NCBI GenBank assembly: GCA_031395645.1
Contig: JANNJM010000054.1
Span: 57,530-121,529, forward strand
Reading direction: 5' to 3'
Length of the DNA stretch: 64,000 nt
DNA from: SHZI01 sp031395645
GTDB lineage: Bacteria; Pseudomonadota; Gammaproteobacteria; Steroidobacterales; GCA-2729495
Shown: positions 43,601 to 51,036 of the stretch, in pieces
Layout of the letters: every line of letters begins with the position of its first letter
Numbering within the stretch: position 1 is the first letter of the stretch
Made by a program: the position numbers and the translations under genes
The notes under the pieces: model-generated
The model's input: only the letters and a program-made list of their open reading frames with translations
What the model was told of the DNA's origin: nothing
Databases searched by the model: none

Positions 43601-43805
43601 GCAGTTCAATATCACCTTCCCCGAGCAGTACAAACTGGATTATTCGATACTTCTTGATAATCGTCTCGACGAACTCCTTTCCACCAAGATTGGTATCAAG
43701 GCGTTGTACCGTACGAATGATGAGAATTCGCCAGACGACGAATACCAGGACGGTCAGAACGACTACATATTCCAGACTGTTTTCTATTTCCAGTTCTCGT
43801 TTTAG
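40641..43805 (+). CDS. GH-A glycosidase fused to an outer-membrane beta-barrel
   Basis: About 1054 residues from ATG 40641 (AGAGG 9 bases upstream; ATG 40632 also possible). Signal peptide ends 'APAHA'. Residues about 30-420 form a GH2/GH5-type (clan GH-A) barrel: 'LQVNGSDYYVKGMVWGYTP', 'AAGVNTVRSFGF', general acid in 'LMFAFGNESNYG' (E181) and nucleophile in 'PILFFEFGSDAF' (E281). A short charged helix ('KSEVRELKSEAAEKRK') leads into about 600 residues of alternating aromatic strands ending 'QTVFYFQFSF', with the terminal Phe recognised by the BAM machinery. The barrel could export, anchor or admit glucan. The fusion is continuous and the whole protein is in the laminarin operon. Exact GH family is not assigned. 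Confidence 0.8.
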   Translation: MSVQIFFRGMNNVRRRLAVILLLSASLMAPAHAADKVTTYKDERGWKLQVNGSDYYVKGMVWGYTPRGENYNYNLFGKSDDFIRKVLDYDFGLMKAAGVNTVRSFGFMPPKWVTYVYKEHGIMTVVNPLMGRYGYSVGGKWIPFTDYSDELTRATLKKDMLELVEQYKNVPGVLMFAFGNESNYGLSWKSFEIENLPEGERNTEKARYLYSLFNEVVRAGKTIDSNHPFTIVNGDIQYIDLIAEYCKDLDLLGVNAYRGKSFTGMWADVQKKLDLPILFFEFGSDAFNAKTFEEDQFHQATMLKDQWQEMYNKSYGNGEEGNSVGGFVFEWRDEWWKYLQEENLDIHDNNASWANGGYPHDFVEGKNNMNEEWWGITALGTPNAEGVYTARTRMAYDVLSAIWHMDPYQLKKEAVNQSFSTLNMDYFALKSEVRELKSEAAEKRKTLSFTGGQLKGELVWKGQEQDITEQGENGTEFSNGEMVFLDFGFQPTDRIDGQFTVNVLANVADTEPLQFQYGRRGAPVTVVIPDTPGNDGVNVITDTTFEDRERVEIYDFDATYRGEAFDFTAFYHVPRYHWKYEGDFFGLLLETTDLTSEYTGQDIWNAKAPSGVEFAGKGALEGLKVVAGEEVYWGANPKAIIKYRSTVSVPILGPIDYTFMHAEDIARKGEATGATSATERQTRQTTLYGKMNLTDTTILELGGIMAATEKVDETYQRVSGDQIIQDTIDFKDTLGLKARLTFDLLGTRPYLATSLAGLVADGGATLTEFGTRLPYSALGNKREYEAGVMMNFGNLMIFPRFLIRDNLVDANPFIPAEIDPGGAILSPGVTPRNRDDDPFAVLGNRKAKAAELFMTWDPTGATPFYQWDNDTREDARFAFNIGANYTQYSTATDSDLFFFDVTGANAAFGVGLPEEDVWRVSSRMVFNPSVNARYIVNLATGFDQSTGDPAGGTRKFYEAQAKVVLNSRHIISGFFKKDAWGPYDFYRQFNITFPEQYKLDYSILLDNRLDELLSTKIGIKALYRTNDENSPDDEYQDGQNDYIFQTVFYFQFSF

Positions 43806-43838
43806 CGATCGCTTGTGCATCGCCCAGGAAGTAAGTCA

Positions 43839-44555
43839 ATGAGAAATCCATATCGAGAAGGTGCTTGTGCGGCAACCCGCAGGGCTTTGCGAATCTGCCT
43901 GCTTGGTCTGATCACGGCCGTCGTGGCCGGCTGTGGCGGGGCACCCAGCAGTACCGACGGAATCGCGATCAACAACATCGTCCTGCCCACCGACACGCTG
44001 CTCAATTTCGCTTGTGCGGATGTGGGCATCGCCGGCGAAACGTGTGTATTGGACGACCCGGACAATCCGTTCTTGTCCGTCGCCATCACGGAGTTCGATG
44101 TCAACAATCCTGATGCGGAAAACAAGTTTGTGCTGAACAATGCCATCCCGCCAGGGCCCACCGGTGCGAAGGCGCGTTTCTATCTGTGGGCCACGGCGCT
44201 GGCGCGACGGCCAACCGGGGAAAACCAGTATTACACCGCGAAGTCTCTGCATGAGTTGTTCGATGCGGCCGGCGATGCGCTCGTGCAGGCACAGGCCCTG
44301 AGGGCCTACCGGTCCGTGCTGGATAATTTCTTCGGGTCGGTGACTTTTTTCGAATGCTGCGGGGGCGTGGCGTTTCCTGCCCCCCTCAACGAACTGGTTG
44401 CCGATAACCTGTACCGGCCTGCTTCCACCGGGTTTGAGCCGCTGATCCCCGGGGTTCCCCTTGACGTGCTCTCGGTCTTTGGGGACTGGGGTTATACCTA
44501 CCGGCCGGCGACGCCACCGGATTTCACCGACGGTCTGGTCTTTCTGAACCAATAA
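43839..44555 (+). CDS. Lipoprotein of unknown function in the glucan operon
   Basis: 238 residues from ATG 43839 with AGGA 8 bases upstream; a GTG at 43815 is possible. The lipobox 'VVAGC' lies near residue 34 after a long basic leader. Mature protein: 'NIVLPTDTLLNFACADVGIAG', 'VAITEFDVNNPDAENKFVL', a helical middle ('YYTAKSLHELFDAAGDALVQAQ'), 'FGSVTFFECCGGVAF' and 'YTYRPATPPDFTD'. No family recognised. Its place between the barrel fusion and the secreted GH-A enzyme suggests a surface or periplasmic partner of the barrel, for example a glucan-binding subunit, but nothing in the sequence proves it. Confidence 0.7.
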   Translation: MRNPYREGACAATRRALRICLLGLITAVVAGCGGAPSSTDGIAINNIVLPTDTLLNFACADVGIAGETCVLDDPDNPFLSVAITEFDVNNPDAENKFVLNNAIPPGPTGAKARFYLWATALARRPTGENQYYTAKSLHELFDAAGDALVQAQALRAYRSVLDNFFGSVTFFECCGGVAFPAPLNELVADNLYRPASTGFEPLIPGVPLDVLSVFGDWGYTYRPATPPDFTDGLVFLNQ

Positions 44556-44577
44556 GAGACGACCTGCGAATAGCACG

Positions 44578-46362
44578 ATGACCAGGACTGCGATGGCGGT
44601 CTGGCTGCTATGCGCGGGCCTGGCGCTGCCGCCCCGCGCCGCTTCCGCTGAAGCCATCCCCGTCGAACTGCGAAATTCCGAGCAGGGCTGGCAGCTGTTC
44701 CGCGGTGGTCAGCCGTATTTCATTCGTGGTGCCGGCGGCACAGCCTCCCTGAAACAGCTGGCAGCCGCCGGAGCGAATTCCGTTCGCACCTGGGGAGCGG
44801 ACGACATTGGGAAAATGCTCGACGAGGCGCACGCGCTCGGCCTGAGCGTGACAGTGGGCATCTGGCTCGGCCACGAACGCCATGGCTTCGACTACAGCGA
44901 CAAGAGTCAGGTTAGCGAGCAGCTCGAGCGCGCGCGCCAGACCGTGCTTCGCTACAAGGATCATCCGGCGGTGCTCCTCTGGGGCATCGGCAACGAGATG
45001 GAGGGCTTCGAGGCCGGTGACGATCCTGCAATCTGGTCGGCGGTCAATGCCATTGCCGCGATGGTCAAGCAGCTGGACCCGGCGCACCCGACCATGACAG
45101 TGACGGCCGAAATCGGCGGCGGGCGTGTTGCAGGCGTGCATGAGCGCTGTCCCGCTATTGATATCCACGGCATCAACTCCTACGGTGGCGCGCTGTCTCT
45201 GGCCGAGCGCTACCGCAAAGCCGGAGCAACCAAGCCCTACATCCTTACCGAATTCGGGCAGCCAGGAGCCTGGGAAACCGGGAAAACCGCCTGGGGTGCG
45301 CCAGTGGAGCTGACCAGCACCCAGAAGTCAGATTATCTCAGGCGCGTTTACGATCTCGCCGTTACTGGCGTACCGGGGGTCTCGCTGGGCTCCTACGTCT
45401 TCAACTGGGGCTTCAAGATGGAGGCCACGGCGACCTGGTTTGGCATGTTCCTGGATGACGGCTCGCGGCTCGGGACGGTCGATACCATGACTGAGCTCTG
45501 GTCCGGCACCCCACCAAACAATCTCGCACCCACCGTAAAGCCACTGGTAGTTGACGGCGTCGCGGCAGTGCCCCCGGGTGCAGAGCTGCGAGTGGCTGCA
45601 GCCATTGCCGATCCCGAGGGCCGTCCGGTTCGCGTGCGCTGGGCACTGCGTTCGGAATCCAGCGAGTATGCAACCGGCGGTGATTTTCGCCCAATGCTCC
45701 CCGACATTGAGGGCGCCATCCGGAAGGGCGGCGTCGACGGCGCCCAGGTTCGCATGCCGAGGGAGCCAGGTGCCTACCGGCTCTTCCTGTATGCCTACGA
45801 TGACCTTGGCAATGCAGCGACGGCCAACGTACCGCTGCTGGTCAAAGGTGAAGTGCGTACGCGGCTTCCCGTTTCTGTCTACGACGACGGTTTCGAGGGC
45901 ATGCCCTGGGCGCCATCCGGCTGGATGGGGTCCATTGAGTCCCTGACGCTGGACGGGGCCCACGCCGAGAACCCGCAGGCGGGCAAGGCCTGCATCAAGC
46001 TGCGCTATGTCGGTGAGTTCAACTGGGTCGGCGTCGCCTGGCAGCACCCCGCCAACAACTGGGGCAAGCAGGACGGCGGCTTTGACCTCCGGGGGGCTTT
46101 GCACCTCGAGTTGTGGGCCCGGGGCGAATACGGCGGCGAGCAGGTCAGCTTCGGGGTCGGACTTCTGGGCAAGGATACGGCCCACCCTGATTCAGGCAAG
46201 ACCAGCGTTCCGGGCATCGTCCTGAAGCAGGAGTGGCAGCGCTACCGGGTTTCACTGAAAGGCATCGATCTGTCGAGCATCAAGACCGGATTCGTCGTAA
46301 CGCTAACCGGGCGAAGCAAACCGGTTACTGTTTACCTCGACAGTATTCGCTTCGTACGCTGA
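44578..46362 (+). CDS. Secreted GH-A (GH2-type TIM barrel) enzyme with C-terminal sugar-binding-like domain
   Basis: 594 residues. Signal peptide about 1-24. Barrel about 30-305: 'LFRGGQPYFIRGAGGTASL', 'AAAGANSVRTWG', 'LLWGIGNEMEGFEAG' (general acid E140), 'YILTEFGQPGAWE' (nucleophile E225) and 'SYVFNWGFKMEATATWFGMF'. Residues about 315-420 are an Ig-like domain ('NLAPTVKPLVVDGVAAVPPG'). Residues about 425-594 look like a galactose-binding jelly roll ending 'VTVYLDSIRFVR'. The barrel resembles that of the preceding barrel-fusion protein and may be its soluble counterpart. Expected in the periplasm or outside, acting on glucan or a decorated side chain. Confidence 0.85.
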   Translation: MTRTAMAVWLLCAGLALPPRAASAEAIPVELRNSEQGWQLFRGGQPYFIRGAGGTASLKQLAAAGANSVRTWGADDIGKMLDEAHALGLSVTVGIWLGHERHGFDYSDKSQVSEQLERARQTVLRYKDHPAVLLWGIGNEMEGFEAGDDPAIWSAVNAIAAMVKQLDPAHPTMTVTAEIGGGRVAGVHERCPAIDIHGINSYGGALSLAERYRKAGATKPYILTEFGQPGAWETGKTAWGAPVELTSTQKSDYLRRVYDLAVTGVPGVSLGSYVFNWGFKMEATATWFGMFLDDGSRLGTVDTMTELWSGTPPNNLAPTVKPLVVDGVAAVPPGAELRVAAAIADPEGRPVRVRWALRSESSEYATGGDFRPMLPDIEGAIRKGGVDGAQVRMPREPGAYRLFLYAYDDLGNAATANVPLLVKGEVRTRLPVSVYDDGFEGMPWAPSGWMGSIESLTLDGAHAENPQAGKACIKLRYVGEFNWVGVAWQHPANNWGKQDGGFDLRGALHLELWARGEYGGEQVSFGVGLLGKDTAHPDSGKTSVPGIVLKQEWQRYRVSLKGIDLSSIKTGFVVTLTGRSKPVTVYLDSIRFVR

Positions 46363-46377
46363 GCGCGCCATTCAGCC

Positions 46378-47400
46378 ATGAGCAAAGTCAGTATCACTGA
46401 CGTCGCTGAGCGTGCTGGGGTTTCCATAAAAACTGTTTCGCGCGTTCTCAATCGGGAGCCGAATGTCCGTGGTGCCACACGCGACCGGGTGGAAAGCGCG
46501 ATCGCCACCCTCAAGTACACACCAAACCCGTTTGCCCGGAGTCTCGCCGGCAACCGCGCCTTTGTTGTCGGACTGCTCTACGACAATCCCAGCTCCAGCT
46601 ACGTGATTGATATTCAGCGGGGAGCACTCAATGTCTGCCGGCGCGAGCACTACGATCTGCTGATCCACCCCTGTGACTTCCAGAGCAGCGAGTTGCCGGC
46701 TGAAGTTGGTCACTTGCTCAGGAATTCCAAGGTTGATGGCTTCCTGTTGACGCCACCACTTTCAGACCACGAGTCCCTGCTAACAGCGCTAAGGGATGCC
46801 AATGCCCATTTTGTCCGGGTTGCGCCCGGCGATCACGCAGAGATCGACCGGTCCGTGTTCACGAACGATCGTGAGTCCTGCGCGGAGATGACGCGCTACC
46901 TGGTGTCACTTGGACACGAGGCGATCGGCTTTATCGTTGGTGATCCCGCCCATAAGGCCATGGCGGAGCGGTATCGTGGTTACAAAGACGGCCTGAAGGC
47001 TGCCGGCTTGCCAGTTGATCAACGCCTGGTAAAGCAGGGCTTCAATACGTTCGGGTCCGGCGTCGAGTGCGCCCATGCAATGTTGCGGCAGCCGCTCAGG
47101 CCAACGGCAGTTTTTGCCAGTAACGACGAGATGGCTATCGGCGTCATGCGCGTCGCCCATCAAGCCGCATTACGCATTCCCGAGGACCTGTCGGTAGTCG
47201 GGTTCGACGACATTCCGATCGGTCAGCAGATGTTCCCCGCCTTGACGACCATCCGGCAGCCCGTTGAAGCGATGGCGATGACGGCGACTGACCTGCTGCT
47301 GGGTCAGTTACGGGGTGTGATCCACACCAGCAAACTCATTCTGCTCGAATCGGTGATCCAGCTCCGGGAGTCCACCGGGCCCGGCCCACACAGCCGCTAG
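46378..47400 (+). CDS. LacI-family transcriptional regulator 2
   Basis: 340 residues. Helix-turn-helix 'VSITDVAERAGVSIKTVSRVL', hinge helix 'NPFARSLAGNRA', then the periplasmic-binding-protein-like effector domain with 'SKVDGFLLTPPLSDHESL', 'YRGYKDGLKAAGLPV', 'PTAVFASNDEMAIGVMRVAHQ' and 'VVGFDDIPIGQQMFPALTTIRQP'. It starts 15 bases after the secreted GH-A gene, so it is the last gene of the GH16 operon and would be made when the operon is on, giving negative feedback if it represses site D. It is clearly distinct from LacI regulator 1 at 25410. Confidence 0.9.
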   Translation: MSKVSITDVAERAGVSIKTVSRVLNREPNVRGATRDRVESAIATLKYTPNPFARSLAGNRAFVVGLLYDNPSSSYVIDIQRGALNVCRREHYDLLIHPCDFQSSELPAEVGHLLRNSKVDGFLLTPPLSDHESLLTALRDANAHFVRVAPGDHAEIDRSVFTNDRESCAEMTRYLVSLGHEAIGFIVGDPAHKAMAERYRGYKDGLKAAGLPVDQRLVKQGFNTFGSGVECAHAMLRQPLRPTAVFASNDEMAIGVMRVAHQAALRIPEDLSVVGFDDIPIGQQMFPALTTIRQPVEAMAMTATDLLLGQLRGVIHTSKLILLESVIQLRESTGPGPHSR

Positions 47401-47418
47401 CCCCGTCAGTTGGCCCCG

Positions 47419-48285
47419 TCAGCCCTCCCCGACTCTCCGGTCGGAGATCACCGCCTTCGCACGCTTCAGTCGTTCGGTGAGCTCCGGACCCTTTTTCATC
47501 GCCATGCCGACGGAAAGTACATCGATCATCACCAGATGGACCATGCGGGTCGTCATCGGCGCATACACGTCCAGGTCCTCGGGCACGTCGGCGGACAGGA
47601 CGACACTGGCCAGTTGTGCCAGCGGCGAGCCGCCTGCCGTGATTGCAATGACGCCGGCGCCAGCATCGCGCGCAATTTCCACGCTGCGAATCAGCTCGCG
47701 TGTCTGGCCCGTTCCGGAAATCGCCAGGACGACGTCATGCTTGCTGAGCAACGATGCCGACATGGCGTGCACGTGCGGGTCAGAGTACGCCACGACCGGA
47801 ACACCCAGACGAAAGAACTTGTGCTGGGCATCGGTCGCCACAATGCCGGAGTTACCCTGGCCATAGATCTCGATGCGCTCCGCGGACGCCAGCAGCTGCG
47901 CGGCGCGCTCCAGCGCGCCCGGATCCAGGTGGTTGCGGACCGTCAGCAGGGCGGCGATGCTGCGGTCGAATACTTTTGCGCCCACATCGGCCATCGAATC
48001 GTGCGCACTGACATCCTGGTGGATAAACGGCACGCCGTTCGCCAGGCTTTGCGCCAGCCGCAGCTTGAAATCACGATAGCCCTTGAAGCCTGCGGCAACA
48101 CAGAAGCGCGCAACGGTTGGCTGGCTGACGCCCGCGCGCGCTGCGATCTCGGGAAAGGGCAGGCTGATAACCAGATTCGGGTGGCGCAAAACGAAGCGCC
48201 CGACCAGCTGCTCGGAAGGGCGGAAGTCATCCATCAGACCTTCGATGCGGTCCAGCAACATGGCGGGACGATCCTTATTCGCCAT
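47419..48285 (-). CDS. hexR: HexR, RpiR-family regulator of central sugar metabolism
   Basis: 288 residues. N-terminal RpiR helix-turn-helix with 'SLPFPEIAARAGVSQPTVARF' and 'GFKGYRDFKLRLAQSLANG', then a SIS sugar-phosphate isomerase domain ('RIEIYGQGNSGIVATDAQHKF', 'VVLAISGTGQTRELI', 'AGAGVIAITAGGSPLAQLAS'). In Pseudomonas and Shewanella, HexR binds 2-keto-3-deoxy-6-phosphogluconate and controls edd, zwf, eda and related genes. Here it is divergent from edd with two candidate operators between, so local and auto-regulation is likely. It converges on the LacI gene with an 18-base gap. Confidence 0.9.
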   Translation of the reverse strand: MANKDRPAMLLDRIEGLMDDFRPSEQLVGRFVLRHPNLVISLPFPEIAARAGVSQPTVARFCVAAGFKGYRDFKLRLAQSLANGVPFIHQDVSAHDSMADVGAKVFDRSIAALLTVRNHLDPGALERAAQLLASAERIEIYGQGNSGIVATDAQHKFFRLGVPVVAYSDPHVHAMSASLLSKHDVVLAISGTGQTRELIRSVEIARDAGAGVIAITAGGSPLAQLASVVLSADVPEDLDVYAPMTTRMVHLVMIDVLSVGMAMKKGPELTERLKRAKAVISDRRVGEG

Positions 48286-48347
48286 GGACGTGACCCCATT
48301 GAATGATCTTCACTCCCGACGGCATCCCGCATAGTCCCGCCGGATTG

Positions 48348-48362
48348 TGTAGTTTGTCAACA
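48348..48362. promoter_or_regulatory. Weak candidate HexR site
   Basis: TGTAGTTTGTCAACA fits the HexR-type pattern TGTARTWWWAYTACA at 12 of 15 positions. It is 63 bases upstream of the hexR start and so could be the autoregulatory site. Confidence 0.35.
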
Positions 48363-48466
48363 TAGTCGACGTTTCCAGCGCCTTCCAGGCCAACCACTAT
48401 TCGCAAGTACATTGTTTTTATGGACGTTTCTTCAGCTCAGGTCTCAATAGCGGCATTGACCACATC

Positions 48467-48483
48467 TTGTAGATTCTCTACAA
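48467..48483. promoter_or_regulatory. HexR operator upstream of edd
   Basis: TTGTAGATTCTCTACAA is a perfect 7-bp inverted repeat (TTGTAGA/TCTACAA) with a 3-base centre, placed 38 bases upstream of the edd start. It has the TGTA...TACA ends of HexR sites. The position suits repression of edd-eda-zwf that is relieved by KDPG. Confidence 0.7.
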
Positions 48484-48520
48484 TCAGACCCTTAAGGATT
48501 CACGTGCCGCAGGAGTTGTT

Positions 48521-50395
48521 ATGGCTCTCCACCGAACTGTTTTGGCAATAACCGACAGCGTCAGAACGCGCAGCAAACTTACCCGCTCCGATTATCTGGG
48601 GCGGGTGGAGCAGGCGCGCGCGGCCGGCACCTCTCGGTCTCGCATCTCCTGCACCAACCTCGCCCATGCATTCGCGGCAGAGTCAGTCGCAGACAAGCTG
48701 GCTTTGCGTGAAAGCCGCGGACCCAACATCGGCATCGTCTCCGCCTACAACGACATGCTGTCAGCGCACCAGCCGCTTGCCCGGTTTCCCGAATTGATCA
48801 AGAGCGCGGCCCGGGAAGCCCGTGCAACGGCGCAGTTCGCCGGCGGTGTCCCGGCCATGTGCGATGGCGTCACCCAGGGCCAGGCTGGCATGGAGCTTTC
48901 GCTTTTCTCCCGCGACGTCATTGCCCAGTCGACCGCCATTGCGCTTTCTCACTCGGTGTTTGACGCCGTCCTGTGCCTTGGCGTCTGCGACAAGATCGTG
49001 CCCGGGCTGCTGATCGGCGCCCTCCACTTCGGCCATCTTCCCGCCATCTTCGTGCCAGCCGGCCCCATGACCAGCGGTCTCTCCAACGATGAAAAGGCGA
49101 AGACTCGCCAGCTGTTCGCAGAGGGGAAGCTGGATCGGGCGGCTTTGCTCGAGTCAGAGAGCCGCGCCTATCACGGCCCCGGCACCTGCACGTTCTACGG
49201 CACCGCCAACAGCAACCAGCTGCTCATGGAGGTGATGGGCCTGCACTTGCCCGGCGCCGCCTTTATCACCCCCAATACGCCACTCCGCGACGCCCTTACC
49301 GTGGCGGCTACCCAGCGCGTGGCTGCGATCACTGCACTCGGCAATGAGTACACCCCGATTTCACAGGTGGTTGATGAGCGCGCCATCGTCAATGCGATCG
49401 TCGGCTTGCTGGCGACGGGCGGCTCGACCAACCACACCATTCACCTCGTTGCGATCGCACGGGCGGCCGGCATTATCATCAACTGGGACGATTTCGATGC
49501 ACTCTCAGGCGTCGTGCCACTGCTGGCGCGCATCTATCCGAACGGCAGTGCAGACGTTAATCACTTTCACGCCGCCGGGGGCGCTGGCTTCGTGATTCGG
49601 GAATTGCTTTCTGCGGGGCTGCTCCATGAGGATGTCCTGACGGTGGCCGGACCGTCTCTTGCCCGCTACACGAAGGAGCCTCTCCTCGAGAACGACCAGG
49701 TTGTCTGGCGGCCGGCGCCCGCATCGAGCGGGGATGAAGGCGTCCTGCGAACCGCGGCAGCGCCGTTCAGCACTGACGGCGGCCTGCGCGTCCTGCGCGG
49801 CAATCTGGGCCGCTCGATCATGAAAGTCTCGGCGGTCAGCCCTGAGCATCGCGTGGTCGAGGCACCGGCGGTTGTTTTCGACGACCAGAACGAGTTGCTG
49901 GCCAGCTTCAAGCGCGGGGATCTGCACCGCGATTTCGTGGCCGTGATCCGCTTTCAGGGGCCACGCGCCAACGGCATGCCGGAACTGCACAAGCTGACGC
50001 CGGCGCTGGCTTCGTTGCAGGCAGCCGGCTATCACGTTGCGCTGGTCACGGACGGCAGGATGTCGGGCGCGTCTGGCAAGATCCCGGCGGCCATTCATGT
50101 GTCCCCGGAATGCCTCGTCGGTGGGCCGCTGGGCAAGGTTCGGGACGGCGATATCATTCGGGTCGATGGGAACTCAGGCAGCCTCGAGGCCAGGGTCGCC
50201 CCGGATGAGTGGGCACGACGTCCGCAGGCTATCGCCGACCTGACGCTGAATCAGTACGGCACTGGACGTGAGCTCTTTCAGTCGGCTCGCGACGTGGCGC
50301 TCACGGCTGAAGCCGGCGGCAGCACGTTTGGAGCGCCTGCCGGGCAACCCACCGCAACCAGACCCGAGCTCACATTGACAGGAACGCTTTCGTGA
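48521..50395 (+). CDS. edd: 6-phosphogluconate dehydratase
   Basis: 624 residues, typical length for Edd. It converts 6-phosphogluconate to 2-keto-3-deoxy-6-phosphogluconate in the Entner-Doudoroff pathway. Family motifs include 'IGIVSAYNDMLSAHQPLARFP', the Fe-S cysteine region 'GGVPAMCDGVTQGQAGMELS', 'DAVLCLGVCDKIVPGLLIGA', 'GPGTCTFYGTANSNQ', 'GLLATGGSTNHTIHLVAIARA' and 'LVTDGRMSGASGKIPAAIH'. The eda start overlaps its stop by 4 bases (GTGA), so the two enzymes are translated together. Controlled by the HexR operator upstream. Confidence 0.97.
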   Translation: MALHRTVLAITDSVRTRSKLTRSDYLGRVEQARAAGTSRSRISCTNLAHAFAAESVADKLALRESRGPNIGIVSAYNDMLSAHQPLARFPELIKSAAREARATAQFAGGVPAMCDGVTQGQAGMELSLFSRDVIAQSTAIALSHSVFDAVLCLGVCDKIVPGLLIGALHFGHLPAIFVPAGPMTSGLSNDEKAKTRQLFAEGKLDRAALLESESRAYHGPGTCTFYGTANSNQLLMEVMGLHLPGAAFITPNTPLRDALTVAATQRVAAITALGNEYTPISQVVDERAIVNAIVGLLATGGSTNHTIHLVAIARAAGIIINWDDFDALSGVVPLLARIYPNGSADVNHFHAAGGAGFVIRELLSAGLLHEDVLTVAGPSLARYTKEPLLENDQVVWRPAPASSGDEGVLRTAAAPFSTDGGLRVLRGNLGRSIMKVSAVSPEHRVVEAPAVVFDDQNELLASFKRGDLHRDFVAVIRFQGPRANGMPELHKLTPALASLQAAGYHVALVTDGRMSGASGKIPAAIHVSPECLVGGPLGKVRDGDIIRVDGNSGSLEARVAPDEWARRPQAIADLTLNQYGTGRELFQSARDVALTAEAGGSTFGAPAGQPTATRPELTLTGTLS

Positions 50396-51036
50396 CAACC
50401 ATCGTAGAGATTCTCGCAGCAAGCCCCGTCATGCCGGTGATCGTCCTCGACCGGGTTGAGGACGCGGTGCCACTGGCCGAGGCACTGATCAGCGGGGGTA
50501 TTCGTGTCCTCGAAATCACGCTGCGCACGCCTGCCGCTCTCGACGGCGTGCGTGCCATCCGGCAGGCACTTCCGGAGGCCCTGGTGGGTGTCGGGACGAT
50601 TACGAATGTCGCCGATCTGGAGGCGGCACGAGCGGCTGGCGCCCAGTTTGGCGTAAGTCCCGGCACGACCCCGGATCTGCTCGCACACGCCGCAGGATGG
50701 CACTTCCCCTTTCTGCCAGGAACCATGACGCCATCAGACGTGATGCGCGCATTCGGAGCCGGATTCGCGGCAATGAAACTGTTTCCGGCCCGCCAGGCAG
50801 GCGGCGTCGAGATGCTCAAGGCACTCAACGGACCTTTTCCGCACGTCACATTTTGTCCGACCGGTGGTATTGATGCCGATTCCGCTGCGAGCTACCTCGC
50901 CCTGCCCAACGTCGCATGCGTCGGCGGCTCGTGGCTTTCACCCCCGGCGCTGGTCGCCAGCAAAGACTGGGCAGAAATTCGCCGCAGAGCCCGGGCGGCC
51001 GCGCAGCTCCCGAGAAACCCAGGTACGCCCCGCTGA
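50392..51036 (+). CDS. eda: KDPG aldolase
   Basis: 214 residues with a GTG start overlapping the edd stop. It splits 2-keto-3-deoxy-6-phosphogluconate into pyruvate and glyceraldehyde 3-phosphate. Visible motifs: 'GIRVLEITLRTPAALDGVRAI' (with the catalytic Glu), 'VGVGTITNVADLEAARAAGAQF', 'SPGTTPDLL', the Schiff-base lysine in 'FAAMKLFPARQAGG', and the phosphate-binding 'FCPTGGIDADSAASYL'. The stop overlaps the zwf ATG by one base (TGATG). Cytoplasmic. Confidence 0.97.
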   Translation: MTTIVEILAASPVMPVIVLDRVEDAVPLAEALISGGIRVLEITLRTPAALDGVRAIRQALPEALVGVGTITNVADLEAARAAGAQFGVSPGTTPDLLAHAAGWHFPFLPGTMTPSDVMRAFGAGFAAMKLFPARQAGGVEMLKALNGPFPHVTFCPTGGIDADSAASYLALPNVACVGGSWLSPPALVASKDWAEIRRRARAAAQLPRNPGTPR

